DNA of 49,377 nucleotides from Chitinophagales bacterium (GCA_020635975.1 JACJYT010000015.1:1-49377), one strand, 5' to 3'. Shown: positions 1 to 9,117, counted from the first letter of the stretch. Made by a program: numbers and translations. Notes: generated by a model from the letters alone, not told the origin.

Positions 1-287
1 ATATTAATACTCCTAGTTTCACCTGCATTTAGTTTAATTTCTTTTTCTACACTTAATTTACTGATATAGGTATATTTCACTAGGTATTTACCAGCAGGAA
101 GAGAAAGGCTATATAGTCCATCAAAATCGGAGATAGTTGCCAAAGATTTCTCTACATCAACGATCACGTTTACGCCCAATAAAGCTTCATTATTATCGTC
201 AACAATTTTACCTTTTAAAACAGCATTTTGAGCAAAAGAGATGAAAGGAAAAAGACTTAATAGTAAGTAAAATGGTATTCTATTCAT
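1..287 (-). CDS. TonB-dependent receptor, N-terminal fragment (cut by window edge)
   Basis: Reading the minus strand from the ATG at 287 gives an open frame that runs off the window. It begins with a signal peptide (MNRIPFYLLLSLFPFISFAQ) and continues into a CarboxypepD_reg-like beta-sandwich domain containing ISDFDGLYSLSLPAGKY. It is clearly paralogous to the N-terminus of the receptor gene at 390-2846, which has TDFDGNYSLSLPAGTY at the same place. About 95 residues are visible; the plug and barrel lie outside the window. By family it should be an outer-membrane receptor energised by TonB. A TAnnTTTG promoter box lies upstream at 340-347, so it probably has its own promoter in addition to any read-through. 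The substrate cannot be told. Confidence 0.85.
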   Translation of the reverse strand, partial: MNRIPFYLLLSLFPFISFAQNAVLKGKIVDDNNEALLGVNVIVDVEKSLATISDFDGLYSLSLPAGKYLVKYTYISKLSVEKEIKLNAGETRSIN

Positions 288-303
288 AATAGGATTTAGG
301 TGA

Positions 304-338
304 TAAAAAAAGGGCTAAACGCTTTCACGCTTAGCCCT
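304..338 (-). terminator. Rho-independent terminator of the receptor gene at 390-2846
   Basis: On the minus strand, 338 to 311 folds as a 12-bp stem (AGGGCTAAGCGT with GCGTTTAGCCCT, two G-U pairs) closed by a GAAA tetraloop, followed at once by a run of T (310-304). Confidence 0.85.
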
Positions 339-339
339 A

Positions 340-367
340 CAAAGATAAATACTTTAAAAAATCTCAA
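340..367 (-). promoter_or_regulatory. Bacteroidota-type promoter of the truncated receptor gene
   Basis: On the minus strand TATCTTTG reads from 347 to 340, matching the -7 element TAnnTTTG. A TTG at 367-365 lies 17 nt upstream; about 19 nt is usual. Initiation would fall near 333, inside the left arm of the terminator stem, so the new transcript could not form that hairpin. Confidence 0.5.
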
Positions 368-389
368 GTATAAATTTAGAAACTTGAAC

Positions 390-2846
390 TTATTCTACAG
401 TTTCTTTCTCCTTTTTTACTCTATTCTTACCTGTAAAAGAATAAGAAAAACGTGCCGTAAAGTTTATTGGCTGACCTAAATAACCTGGTCTATCCGCATA
501 AGTTAAGTTCAATAAGTTTTGTCCAATAAGTCCTAATGATGCTTTTTCTGTAATATTAAAAATCATTCTAGCTCCTAACAGAGTAGTACCTCTACCTTCA
601 TACTTCGCTCTATAATCTACTAAAGCTTGGAAGGCTTCGTATTGTCCCGCAAATAAAGGACTCACAAAAGCATAATCTACATTCTCCATCCATGATCTGT
701 ATTGAATACTAATACCAAATAGCATACGCTTATAATTAGATTGCATATCTAAAGTAAATACATGAGGGTTTCTATACTTTAAGATATTTTTTGAACCTGA
801 AGAAGTTCCTTCGTATGTCGGCTCGTTTGTTCTTGAAGGGAAATTAGTTAGAGGGTCACCATTAACATTATAAAGAGTAAGCTCATCCGTCCAATTCAAA
901 GATTTAGGTTTCGTATAGGTATAGCCTGCTAAAATGGTTAGAGGAACTTTACCAATATTTCCTGTTCCTGCAACAGTGATTTCACTTCCCATAATCAAAG
1001 TTTCCCCCACGTTTTGGAAAGAAAATCCAAGACCTGCAGCTTCAATAAAGTTAGGGGATCCTGGCACAGGGTTTCCAAATTGTCCAAAATTCACCTCTAT
1101 CATATTATTGTAGCGCATAGCAAAGAAAGTTAAATCGGTATATCCTTTCCAATCTTTACCTAAAGGAAAGCCTTGCTTAATACCTACTTCAGAATACCAA
1201 CCAAATTCTTCTTCTAATTTCGGGTTAGGGAAAATCCCGATACCACCAAGATTTAAGTTTACAAAAGATTCTGCTATACTTGGGAAACGATATCCTTCTC
1301 CCCACGAAGCTCTAATATAGGTATACTCTGCAGCTTGGAAGTTCGCTCCGAAACGGAATAAAGGTCTATTCAAAGTACCTTTTTTAAGCACGTCGTTGGT
1401 AATAGATTTCATTCTAAAATACTCATAACGCATACCCATAGTTAGATTCAATCTTTCTGCAAATAACTTCTTCTCTAATTGTACAAAAGGGGCTAAATTG
1501 TATCTTCTATTCTTACCAGATAGTGAAGCTATATTGGGATCTTCTGGGTTTACAACATCAGCAAATCCTGCCAAACCAGCTACGATATTAAATCTAATTT
1601 TTTGAAAATATCGGTTGTATTGAAACTCTCCATAATAGTTAACTGGAATAGAGCCTTGGCCTGGAGTGCTATTTTGATTTTTAGCATTGAAGTATCTAAA
1701 CTTAAAACTAAAATTATTGTTCTTCTTATCGTAGTAAGAAACATAAGGATCTATAATAATTCTAGTGCTTTGATAGGCAGACGCTGTTCCTTCAAAAGGT
1801 ACTCTTGCTAAAGAATCTGCTCCATTCCATAAAAAGAAATTGGTTCCCCAGCCTCGGTAAGCATTTACATTAACTCCAATACTTAAACCTTCATATTTTG
1901 CTGGTCTATATCTAAACTTTTGTCCAAATCTTACACTTCCATTACCCCCATATTGCAGGTGACTAGATTCGTTACTATATTGACCATGCCAAACAAAATC
2001 AGTTCTACCAAACTTTCTTTTGTGAACAAAATTAAAACCTGTTTCAAACGGAATTTGATTTTGCTCGTACCACCAAGCTTCATTTTTATCTCTAGGACTA
2101 TGCGTAATACCTGTCCAAGCGTTAAAACTTGTTTCTGGATCATTCTTAGCAAAGCTGGTTCTAAAGTTAATTACACCATTCAAGGCACCCGAACCATAAA
2201 TAGAAGAGGCTGCACCTTTAATCACCTCCATGGTTTCAATATTTTCCATTGGAATTAAAGCCCACTTTGCATCACCACCTTCAGCAGATAATAAAGGTAG
2301 TCCATCATACAAAACTAAAACTCTACTTCCTGCACCATAACTCCAACCAGAACCCCCTCTAATACTTGCTTGTCCGTCGCCAGTTACAACAACTCCCGGA
2401 ACTTTAGATAAACCATCATCGGCCGAAGTAATATTGTTTTGCTCTAATAAGTCACTTTTCAACACCTCCATACTTACGGTCTCTTCACTCAGCTTCTTTT
2501 CGTATTTCGAACCAGAAACCACCACTGTATTCATCATTTCTACCTTTTCACTAAAAACAATATTTTGCACTTTAGTTTCATTTTCTGCTAGGGTAACTTT
2601 CACTATTTTGTCTTCTTTACCTATGTATTTAAAAAGAACAGCGTAGGTTCCCGCAGGTAAACTTAGAGAATAATTACCATCGAAATCGGTTACCGTTGCC
2701 CAGCCTTTAGATACATCAACAATAACATTGGCTTGAATTACGGCTTCACCATTTTCTTCCTTTACATTTCCTTTTAAAGTTGCATTCTGTGCAAACAAAC
2801 TAAAGATCATTAAATTAATAACAAAGAGTAAAATTGATTTTTTCAT
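390..2846 (-). CDS. TonB-dependent outer-membrane receptor
   Basis: 818 residues with a signal peptide ending at FAQ. A CarboxypepD_reg-like domain (about 22-100) is followed by a plug domain with IRGGSGWSYGAG and the ASSIYGSGALNGVINFRT segment typical of TonB receptors (about 125-235), then a long beta-barrel rich in alternating aromatic residues to the C-terminus. It acts in the outer membrane, importing a ligand with energy from TonB-ExbB-ExbD; a gene set for that complex is in this window at 17.7-19.7 kb. No SusD-like partner is adjacent, so a polysaccharide-utilisation (SusCD) role is not supported, and the ligand is unknown. The barrel length suits siderophore, cobalamin or metal receptors. 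A strong terminator follows at 304-338 and a paralogue lies directly downstream. Confidence 0.93.
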   Translation of the reverse strand: MKKSILLFVINLMIFSLFAQNATLKGNVKEENGEAVIQANVIVDVSKGWATVTDFDGNYSLSLPAGTYAVLFKYIGKEDKIVKVTLAENETKVQNIVFSEKVEMMNTVVVSGSKYEKKLSEETVSMEVLKSDLLEQNNITSADDGLSKVPGVVVTGDGQASIRGGSGWSYGAGSRVLVLYDGLPLLSAEGGDAKWALIPMENIETMEVIKGAASSIYGSGALNGVINFRTSFAKNDPETSFNAWTGITHSPRDKNEAWWYEQNQIPFETGFNFVHKRKFGRTDFVWHGQYSNESSHLQYGGNGSVRFGQKFRYRPAKYEGLSIGVNVNAYRGWGTNFFLWNGADSLARVPFEGTASAYQSTRIIIDPYVSYYDKKNNNFSFKFRYFNAKNQNSTPGQGSIPVNYYGEFQYNRYFQKIRFNIVAGLAGFADVVNPEDPNIASLSGKNRRYNLAPFVQLEKKLFAERLNLTMGMRYEYFRMKSITNDVLKKGTLNRPLFRFGANFQAAEYTYIRASWGEGYRFPSIAESFVNLNLGGIGIFPNPKLEEEFGWYSEVGIKQGFPLGKDWKGYTDLTFFAMRYNNMIEVNFGQFGNPVPGSPNFIEAAGLGFSFQNVGETLIMGSEITVAGTGNIGKVPLTILAGYTYTKPKSLNWTDELTLYNVNGDPLTNFPSRTNEPTYEGTSSGSKNILKYRNPHVFTLDMQSNYKRMLFGISIQYRSWMENVDYAFVSPLFAGQYEAFQALVDYRAKYEGRGTTLLGARMIFNITEKASLGLIGQNLLNLTYADRPGYLGQPINFTARFSYSFTGKNRVKKEKETVE

Positions 2847-3000
2847 ATAAACATTTTGGTTTTCGCGACTAAGATAAATTATTTTACAAATACCGACTTA
2901 ATTTTTGTTAAAAATTTTGGATTGCTTACAAAGATTTAATTTTGAGAATGTTAAATAAATCGCATTGCGAAAAATTAGGTCGATGTAACAAAAATTTAAG

Positions 3001-3008
3001 TATATTTG
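3001..3008 (+). promoter_or_regulatory. -7 promoter box upstream of the T9SS protein gene
   Basis: TATATTTG matches TAnnTTTG and lies 21 nt before the ATG at 3029. I see no TTG at the usual -33 distance. Its position argues against any start upstream of 3001. Confidence 0.45.
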
Positions 3009-3028
3009 CTCCAACAAAATTATCAATA

Positions 3029-5728
3029 ATGAAAAAAATTACTTTTACCCTAATATTGGGTTTATTCTCTTTTTATTATACCAATGCTCAATGTACTGTT
3101 GGTACAGTAAATCAAGCGGTATGGGGAAGTCCGAGCGATTTTGAATTTGGACTTACTGCAGATGCCGACATTACAGACATCGATACGGTGGAAATCGTTC
3201 AGGGTGTTGATACCACAGTTTACATTCAATACTTGTTACCAAAAAAACAAAGCATAACTTCTCCTATTAGTGGAACTGCTACTGTAACTAGCGTACAGAT
3301 TCTAGGAGTTAGTGGTTTACCCTTAGGTGTTTCTTGGACTTCAGATGCACCAAATAATACTTACTATCCGCAAACCTATCGTTATGGTGTAGTTAGTATT
3401 TGTGGCGAAACTTTTTCTGCACCAGGTGTTAAAACCGTTACGGTTCAAGTAGAAGGTTGTGGTACCTTATCTGGCTTCTCTGCTTGTGCTGGCGAATCTT
3501 TTCCTTTATACATTAATGTATTGCCAGGAGCTGGTAGTGGACCTATTCAAATGAGTCCAGCCTTAAGTTGCGACTCTGCCATGGTAGAATTTAATACAGC
3601 CCTAAGTTCTTTAGACCCTGTTTTAAATCCAGTATCTTATTCTTGGTTATTTCACGACGGAACAACCGCAACAGGAAAACCGGTTAGCAAATTTTACGAC
3701 AGTCCAGGCGAATACCCAGTTAAAATGACGGTTACCATTAGCGAATTTTACATTTCTAATGCTTCTACTATATTTTCTGGTGGATGGTTTCCAGATATCG
3801 AAGAGTTAACTGCTATTCAATCTCCAGAACCCTACTTACTTATTGATGGCGGTAACGGTGCGGTAAATACTGGTGGTGCAGGTAGTGGAAACAACAAATC
3901 TTGGTCGGGCTTGAATATTTCTCTTACTTCTAATAGTATAGCCATTACCGCTTTTGATGAAGATAATGGCCCTCCTTTCGGATCTGCTGATGATAACTTA
4001 GGAACTATAAATATTAGTGTTCCAAACCCAAGTGCTGGTATTTCTGTTGGAGCAAGCAATGGTAACTTTGCTGCTAACGTAACGCTACAAATTCAAGTTG
4101 CAGAAACTTTAGAATACTGGGATACTGTTAGAATTTTAGCACCAACTAATCCAAATCCTCTTACAACTGACAATGGTGTTGTTATTTGTCCTGGTACTAA
4201 CACAACAATCGATGCCGGTGCGGGTTACGATCTAGTTAAATGGTATGATGCCAATGGCGAAATTTTCGGGCAAACATCGCAAACTCTTTTAGTAACTGCA
4301 ACTGGCTCTTATTATGCAGAAGTTGTTGCAACTGGAAGCATTTGTCCAAACTTTACAGATACCTTAGATATTTTGTTCGACCAAGTTAGTGCTTCGGCAA
4401 TAGATGTTACTAGTAGCAATGGACTATACGTAGCCAATCCAAACAACTATAGTGTACAATGGTTTGCAAACGGTAGTGGCTTACCAGTACCTATTCCAAA
4501 TGCAACTTCAGATACTTTAGCTACATTCAACCCAGCAAATGCTCCTTTTACTGTAGTATTTACTTCAGTAAATAATTGTTCGGCTACTTCAGCTCCTTTT
4601 GAAATTTGTACTTCAGGAACTTCTTCTGCTAGCGACAATACTATCGACTTAACAGGTGGTGCTACAATTTCTCACTCAGGATTCTTCTTAAAGCCAGGTA
4701 ATGAAGTGGCTTGGGCAGTTTCTACAGAAGCAGATGGACCAATTGAAGATATGACTGCTCTACAAACTGCAATAGCTGCTGGTTGGGTTTTCCCTTCAAC
4801 AGATGCAACAGGTCTAAGCGTAGATTGTGGTGATTTACCATCTGGAATTCCAGCTGGCAACTACTATTTCACTCCTTTATCTGCTGCTGCTTTAGTTATT
4901 GATTCTATAATTCACGAACCTCTAGTAGATTCTGGTTGTGTATCCGACGCACAATTATGCTTGGCTTTATCTGCAACTCCAGGTGTTTTATTAATAACAG
5001 ATAGCTTAGTTTTCACTTTCCCTGATGGTTCTACTGCGAACTTAAGAGATATTGTTCCTGCAAGTTTCCAAGCATTAATTCCGGATACTATTAATGAAGG
5101 ACTAATTGCTCTTTTACCTACAGTAATTCCTGGTGGAAGCTTATGTTTTGGTTTAACTGACTTATATGGCGGCAATCCAAATGGTACTTGGACTATCTCC
5201 TCATTAAATGTTGGAACAGGAACCTTAACCATTGATATTGCGGATATCGTTTCGACAGTTTACGCTGACTCTTGTCCATTAATTACTGTAGATCAAGTGA
5301 TCAACATCCCTGGACAAACATTCACTATCAATCCGAACTCTACGGCATCAATTAGCTTTACATTACCTCCTTTACCTACAAATTTCCCTACAATAAATGC
5401 AGATTGTAATGTATTTGGAGAAGCTAGCTTAATAAGTGTAGATTGTGGTACTTCTATTAATGAGTTAATTAATACTTCGAGCTTAAATTTATATCCTAAC
5501 CCGAATAGTGGACAGTTCACTTTAAGCTTCGAATTGAAGGAAGTATCTGACATTAATGTAGAAGTTTTTGATATTTCAGGTAGATTAGTGTTAAGCAATA
5601 GTTATGCCGCATCTAGCACTTTCTTCTCCGAAAACTTAAGCTTACCATACAATAGTCCTGCTGGTTTCTACGTTTTAAGACTTAGAGTGGCTAATGAATT
5701 AGTTCAAAAACACTTTATTATTAAATAG
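3029..5728 (+). CDS. T9SS-secreted protein with PKD-like domain
   Basis: The frame is open from a TTG at 2942, but the ATG at 3029 is preferred: it starts a clean signal peptide (MKKITFTLILGLFSFYYTNAQ) and follows a TAnnTTTG box. This gives 899 residues. A PKD-like segment is visible around YSWLFHDGTTATGKP and YDSPGEYPVKMTV. The C-terminus, from LNLYPNPNSGQFTLSF through FDISGRLVL to the end at FIIK, is a type A Por secretion sorting domain. The protein should pass the inner membrane by Sec and the outer membrane by the type IX system, then be anchored at or released from the cell surface. The middle is low in charge and rich in Ser, Thr and Gly, typical of adhesins or structural surface proteins. 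No catalytic motif is seen. Confidence 0.9.
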   Translation: MKKITFTLILGLFSFYYTNAQCTVGTVNQAVWGSPSDFEFGLTADADITDIDTVEIVQGVDTTVYIQYLLPKKQSITSPISGTATVTSVQILGVSGLPLGVSWTSDAPNNTYYPQTYRYGVVSICGETFSAPGVKTVTVQVEGCGTLSGFSACAGESFPLYINVLPGAGSGPIQMSPALSCDSAMVEFNTALSSLDPVLNPVSYSWLFHDGTTATGKPVSKFYDSPGEYPVKMTVTISEFYISNASTIFSGGWFPDIEELTAIQSPEPYLLIDGGNGAVNTGGAGSGNNKSWSGLNISLTSNSIAITAFDEDNGPPFGSADDNLGTINISVPNPSAGISVGASNGNFAANVTLQIQVAETLEYWDTVRILAPTNPNPLTTDNGVVICPGTNTTIDAGAGYDLVKWYDANGEIFGQTSQTLLVTATGSYYAEVVATGSICPNFTDTLDILFDQVSASAIDVTSSNGLYVANPNNYSVQWFANGSGLPVPIPNATSDTLATFNPANAPFTVVFTSVNNCSATSAPFEICTSGTSSASDNTIDLTGGATISHSGFFLKPGNEVAWAVSTEADGPIEDMTALQTAIAAGWVFPSTDATGLSVDCGDLPSGIPAGNYYFTPLSAAALVIDSIIHEPLVDSGCVSDAQLCLALSATPGVLLITDSLVFTFPDGSTANLRDIVPASFQALIPDTINEGLIALLPTVIPGGSLCFGLTDLYGGNPNGTWTISSLNVGTGTLTIDIADIVSTVYADSCPLITVDQVINIPGQTFTINPNSTASISFTLPPLPTNFPTINADCNVFGEASLISVDCGTSINELINTSSLNLYPNPNSGQFTLSFELKEVSDINVEVFDISGRLVLSNSYAASSTFFSENLSLPYNSPAGFYVLRLRVANELVQKHFIIK

Positions 5729-5758
5729 TTGTACAATTAAAATATTGTATTAAATTTG
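5729..5758 (+). promoter_or_regulatory. Full Bacteroidota consensus promoter for the Cys-rich lipoprotein
   Basis: TTG at 5729-5731, a 19-nt spacer and TAAATTTG at 5751-5758 give both elements at the classical spacing. Initiation near 5765 would leave a leader of about 48 nt. It begins at the base after the preceding stop codon. Confidence 0.75.
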
Positions 5759-5812
5759 TAAAAACATTATTATTCTTATCAAATCATTAATTAATTAAAA
5801 AAAACAAAAACA

Positions 5813-6349
5813 ATGAAAAAATTATTTTTAAGTTTATTTGTAATGGGTGCTTTAACGTTTGGTTTACAATCATGTGGTGAAGATGATCCAGATACAGATT
5901 GCACAACAACAGGTTGTCCTGCAGGTCAAGAGTGTGTTAACGGTGCTTGCCAAGATATCGTAGCTACTTGTGATTTCTGTGGTGATTACTCTGGTACTGC
6001 TACAACTACTCAAAACATCGCTATCCCTGCTTTATCTGTCGATACGGGATTTGTTGATTTACCAGTAGATGCTAACATTTCTCAAGGTACAGGTTCTGAC
6101 TATATCTTAACTGTGGATTTGTCTAGCTTAATTCCTGGTGTTGTTCCTGCAGTTTCAGGTACTTTAAGTGGTTCTACAATTACAATTACTGATGCTGAGT
6201 ACGTATACCAAGGTATTGCAACTATCGTTGTTAACGGTACTGTTGATGTAAGTGTTACTGATGCTATTTCTGGTAGCTTAGTATTATCTTACCCACCTTC
6301 TTCTGCTTTAGCAGTTTCTGGTGCTATCGATTTCGAAGGTACTAAATAG
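5813..6349 (+). CDS. Putative lipoprotein with Cys-rich N-terminus
   Basis: 178 residues. A signal peptide with a lipobox (LQSC, Cys21) indicates a lipoprotein. After the anchor comes an acidic stretch and a Cys-rich segment (CTTTGCPAGQECVNGACQ, then CDFCG), which resembles small disulfide-bonded EB/EGF-like modules. The rest is a Thr/Ser/Val-rich beta domain that I do not recognise; the alternating pattern suggests a sandwich or lipocalin-like barrel. It is monocistronic, with its own full promoter upstream and a strong terminator downstream, which suggests fair expression. The function is unknown. Envelope location is inferred from the lipobox, and surface exposure is possible but not shown. 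Confidence 0.8.
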   Translation: MKKLFLSLFVMGALTFGLQSCGEDDPDTDCTTTGCPAGQECVNGACQDIVATCDFCGDYSGTATTTQNIAIPALSVDTGFVDLPVDANISQGTGSDYILTVDLSSLIPGVVPAVSGTLSGSTITITDAEYVYQGIATIVVNGTVDVSVTDAISGSLVLSYPPSSALAVSGAIDFEGTK

Positions 6350-6366
6350 TAAATAATATTCAATCT

Positions 6367-6933
6367 TCAAAAGGCCGTCTTTATGACGGCCTTTTTTATT
6401 TTGTAAACTAAATAACCGAAACTCAATCCGAGTAAAGCACCAAATAGTACGTCGCTAGGAAAGTGTACACCAACGTAAACTTGAGCAAAACAAATTGCAC
6501 TTGCCCAAAACAATAAAACAAAACGGAGAGCATGCTTACGAAAGCTATAAGCAAAAAAGCTTGCTAGAGCAAAATGATTTGCAGCATGCGAAGAAGGAAA
6601 ACTATAAGCGCCTGAGCACTTATCTAAAAGTAAATTTATTGTAGTGCTCAATTCAACAAGTAAGCAAGGTCTAGTTCTAGCAAAAAGATTTTTTAATACC
6701 TGACTTGAAATAAGATCGCTAAGCGCAAGACTTAAAATAGCAAACAAGATCAGGTATAAACCCTGCCATTTCCATTTAGAAACTAAAACTATAGCACTTA
6801 GAATGTATAAAGGATACCAGGTTGTTTTGTTTCTGAGAATAGGCATAAGAAAATCAAAAAAAACATTACTCATGCCTTGATTGATGAGCCGAAATAGATA
6901 ATAATCTAAACTAAGTAGTTGGTCCATTGGCAT
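6367..6933 (-). CDS. PAP2-superfamily membrane phosphatase
   Basis: 188 residues with about five hydrophobic segments. The three PAP2 signatures are present with changes: K81...R88-P89 (KNLFARTRP), P113-S-S-H116 (PSGH in most members) and V152-Y-V-G-V-H157-F-P-S-D161. The third motif usually begins SR; here it is A150-Q151, so the phosphate-contacting Arg is Gln. The nucleophilic and acid/base His residues are kept. Such inner-membrane enzymes dephosphorylate undecaprenyl pyrophosphate, lipid A or phosphatidic acid; the substrate here cannot be told. It overlaps the upstream methyltransferase by 23 nt, implying co-transcription. Its last codons form the stem of the convergent gene's terminator. 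Confidence 0.85.
   Translation of the reverse strand: MPMDQLLSLDYYLFRLINQGMSNVFFDFLMPILRNKTTWYPLYILSAIVLVSKWKWQGLYLILFAILSLALSDLISSQVLKNLFARTRPCLLVELSTTINLLLDKCSGAYSFPSSHAANHFALASFFAYSFRKHALRFVLLFWASAICFAQVYVGVHFPSDVLFGALLGLSFGYLVYKIKKAVIKTAF
6369..6400 (+). terminator. Intrinsic terminator of the lipoprotein gene, overlapping the 3' end of the PAP2 gene
   Basis: An 11-bp perfect stem (6369-6379 with 6385-6395, loop TTTAT) is followed by a T-rich tract. The same bases encode the last residues of the convergent PAP2 protein. On the minus strand only four T follow, so termination there would be weaker. Confidence 0.85.
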
Positions 6934-7663
6934 GTTTTACTATCATTATTAAACGCTCCGATTTGTCCACATCAAAACTTTCTAAATTATAACTTCCAAA
7001 TATTTGCACCAATTCTAAATTTGCCGACTTAAAAAAGCTTTGAAAATCTGCTAAACTTAAAGCGTGCACCCGTTCTTCAAAATTGAATTTTTTCCCCTTA
7101 TCTTCAAAAGAAATATTCTTAACGATAAACTCCTTTTCTAATCTTTTCTCTATTGTAAAATGAATGCCATCCACTAGCTTTTCTTCCTCCTTTACGAGCT
7201 GGCGTAAGGCAAATTCCGTATTGAGATAATCTAATACTATGGTGCCATCCTTTTTTAATGATTTTTGCATAGCATGGATTACTGCTTGGTTTTCTTCATT
7301 CTTAGAAAAGTAACCGAAGCTCGTAAAGAAATTGAAAACATAATCAAACTTTTCTTTAGTATATAGCTCACGCATATCGTGAACATCAAAATGTAAATTA
7401 TTCAAATGATAGTTCTCCTTTGCCCAAGCAATGCTTTGCTCCGACAAATCTAAGCCCCATACCTCAAAGGCTTTTTGAGCAATAAAATAGGCATGTCGGC
7501 CTTTGCCACATGCCAAATCTAGAATTTTAGCTTTCTTATCTATTTTCAAATATTCTAATAGCTTGCTAATAAAAGATTCAGCTTCGCTATAATCCCTATG
7601 TTTGTATAATATATGATAATAGGGCGTGTCAAACCAATTTGCAAACCATTCTACATTTTTCAT
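6911..7663 (-). CDS. Class I SAM-dependent methyltransferase
   Basis: 250 residues. The SAM-binding motif I is clear (ILDLACGKGRH, residues 47-57), followed by the acidic end of strand 2 (WGLDLS) and an FDYVFNFFTSFGYF segment at motif IV. This is a Methyltransf_25/11-type Rossmann fold. The substrate is not predictable; relatives of this length modify small molecules or proteins. The ATG at 7661-7663 starts a sequence (MKNVEWFANWFDTPYYHILY) that I recall as common in Bacteroidota members. It overlaps the PAP2 gene and is divergent from the glmM-like gene, 71 nt away. Confidence 0.88.
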   Translation of the reverse strand: MKNVEWFANWFDTPYYHILYKHRDYSEAESFISKLLEYLKIDKKAKILDLACGKGRHAYFIAQKAFEVWGLDLSEQSIAWAKENYHLNNLHFDVHDMRELYTKEKFDYVFNFFTSFGYFSKNEENQAVIHAMQKSLKKDGTIVLDYLNTEFALRQLVKEEEKLVDGIHFTIEKRLEKEFIVKNISFEDKGKKFNFEERVHALSLADFQSFFKSANLELVQIFGSYNLESFDVDKSERLIMIVKHANGPTT

Positions 7664-7704
7664 AAATAAGTTTGAGGATATTTAAAATTTGGCTCTAAAT
7701 AAGC

Positions 7705-7712
7705 TAATTTTG
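7705..7712 (+). promoter_or_regulatory. -7 promoter box for the glmM-like gene
   Basis: TAATTTTG matches TAnnTTTG, 22 nt upstream of the GTG start. No TTG lies at the standard -33 distance. Confidence 0.45.
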
Positions 7713-7734
7713 TCGACCTTTAAAAATCTTAACC

Positions 7735-9117
7735 GTGGCAATTTTAAAAACAATTTCTGGAATACGTGGAACAATAGGTGGTAAACCTGATGAAGGACTT
7801 ACTCCTTTAGACATATTAAAGTTCACAACAGCCTATGCAATTTGGGTAAAAGAAAATAATTTAGGTAAGAAAGTAGTCATAGGTAGAGACGCTAGAGTTT
7901 CTGGAGAAATGCTTAGCAATATTGTTTCGGGAGTATTAATGGGTACGGGTATAGAAGTTATTGATTTAGGTCTTTCAACTACGCCAACCGTAGAAATGGC
8001 AGTGGTTGATTTGCAAGCTGCTGGTGGAATCATCTTAACGGCAAGTCACAACCCAAAACAATGGAATGCCTTAAAACTTTTAAATCATAAAGGAGAGTTT
8101 ATCTCTGCTAGCGAAGGGCAAAAAATTCTTGATTTAGCTGAAACTTTAGTTAATTTTAGTTACCCAGAAATTGATGAATTAGGATCTTATACCTTTATTC
8201 ATTACCGAGAAAAGCACATAGAACATATTTTAAATCTACCCTTGGTGGATGTTGCAGCTATTAAAAAAGCAAAATTTAAGATTGTAGTAGATGCCGTTAA
8301 TTCTAGCGGGGGAATCTTTGTGCCTGCTTTACTTAAAGCACTTGGAGTAGAAAGCATAGTAGAGCTTAATTGTGAACCTAGCGGACTTTTTGCCCACAAC
8401 CCAGAACCCTTACCAGAAAATTTAACAGAACTATCGAATACCGTAAAAAGAGAAAATGCCCACCTTGGTATTTCCGTGGACCCAGATGTAGATAGATTAG
8501 CCCTGGTTTGCGAAAATGGAGAGATGTTTGGTGAAGAATACACTCTCGTTGCCGTAGCAGATTACATACTTTCTAATAAGAAGGGTAGTGCCGTATCCAA
8601 TCTTTCTTCAACCATGGCGCTAAAAGACGTTTGTGTTAAACAGGGATGCGAGTACTTCCCAAGTGCCGTTGGAGAAGTTAATGTGGTTGAAAAAATGAAG
8701 GAAGTAAATGCCGTTATTGGGGGAGAAGGCAACGGAGGAATTATTTATCCAGATTTACACTATGGTAGAGATGCTTTAGTTGGCATAGCTTTATTCTTGA
8801 CCCACCTAGCGAAGTCTAAAAAGAGAATTTCTGTGCTTCGTGCATCTTATACTTCGTACGAAATGGTGAAAGATAAAATCACCTTAGAGGCAAGTACTAA
8901 TGTAGATCTAATTCTAGTAAATCTTGAAAAGAAATATAGTAAGTTTGAAATTAATACGGTAGATGGACTTAAAATTATTATGCCGGATGGTTGGGTAATG
9001 ATTAGAAAATCGAATACAGAACCCATTGTTAGAATCTATTCTGAAAGTACAAGCTTAAATATTGCTCAAAATATTGTTAGACAAATTAAAGAAGACATAA
9101 AAAGTTTTCAAGCCTAA
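7735..9117 (+). CDS. glmM: Phosphoglucosamine mutase (alpha-D-phosphohexomutase family)
   Basis: 460 residues from a GTG start; the usual N-terminus (LKTISGIRGTIGG) follows directly. The catalytic phosphoserine loop is TASHNP with Ser104, the Mg-binding loop is D249-P-D251-V-D253-R, the sugar-binding loop is GGEGNGG, and the C-terminal phosphate-binding segment is RKSNTEPIVRIY. By family it interconverts glucosamine-6-phosphate and glucosamine-1-phosphate, feeding UDP-GlcNAc for peptidoglycan and lipid A. The Bacteroidota branch is hard to separate from phosphomannomutases by motif alone, so the substrate is inferred. A promoter box lies at 7705-7712, and a cysteine desulfurase-like gene starts 19 nt after its stop. 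Confidence 0.85.
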   Translation: MAILKTISGIRGTIGGKPDEGLTPLDILKFTTAYAIWVKENNLGKKVVIGRDARVSGEMLSNIVSGVLMGTGIEVIDLGLSTTPTVEMAVVDLQAAGGIILTASHNPKQWNALKLLNHKGEFISASEGQKILDLAETLVNFSYPEIDELGSYTFIHYREKHIEHILNLPLVDVAAIKKAKFKIVVDAVNSSGGIFVPALLKALGVESIVELNCEPSGLFAHNPEPLPENLTELSNTVKRENAHLGISVDPDVDRLALVCENGEMFGEEYTLVAVADYILSNKKGSAVSNLSSTMALKDVCVKQGCEYFPSAVGEVNVVEKMKEVNAVIGGEGNGGIIYPDLHYGRDALVGIALFLTHLAKSKKRISVLRASYTSYEMVKDKITLEASTNVDLILVNLEKKYSKFEINTVDGLKIIMPDGWVMIRKSNTEPIVRIYSESTSLNIAQNIVRQIKEDIKSFQA

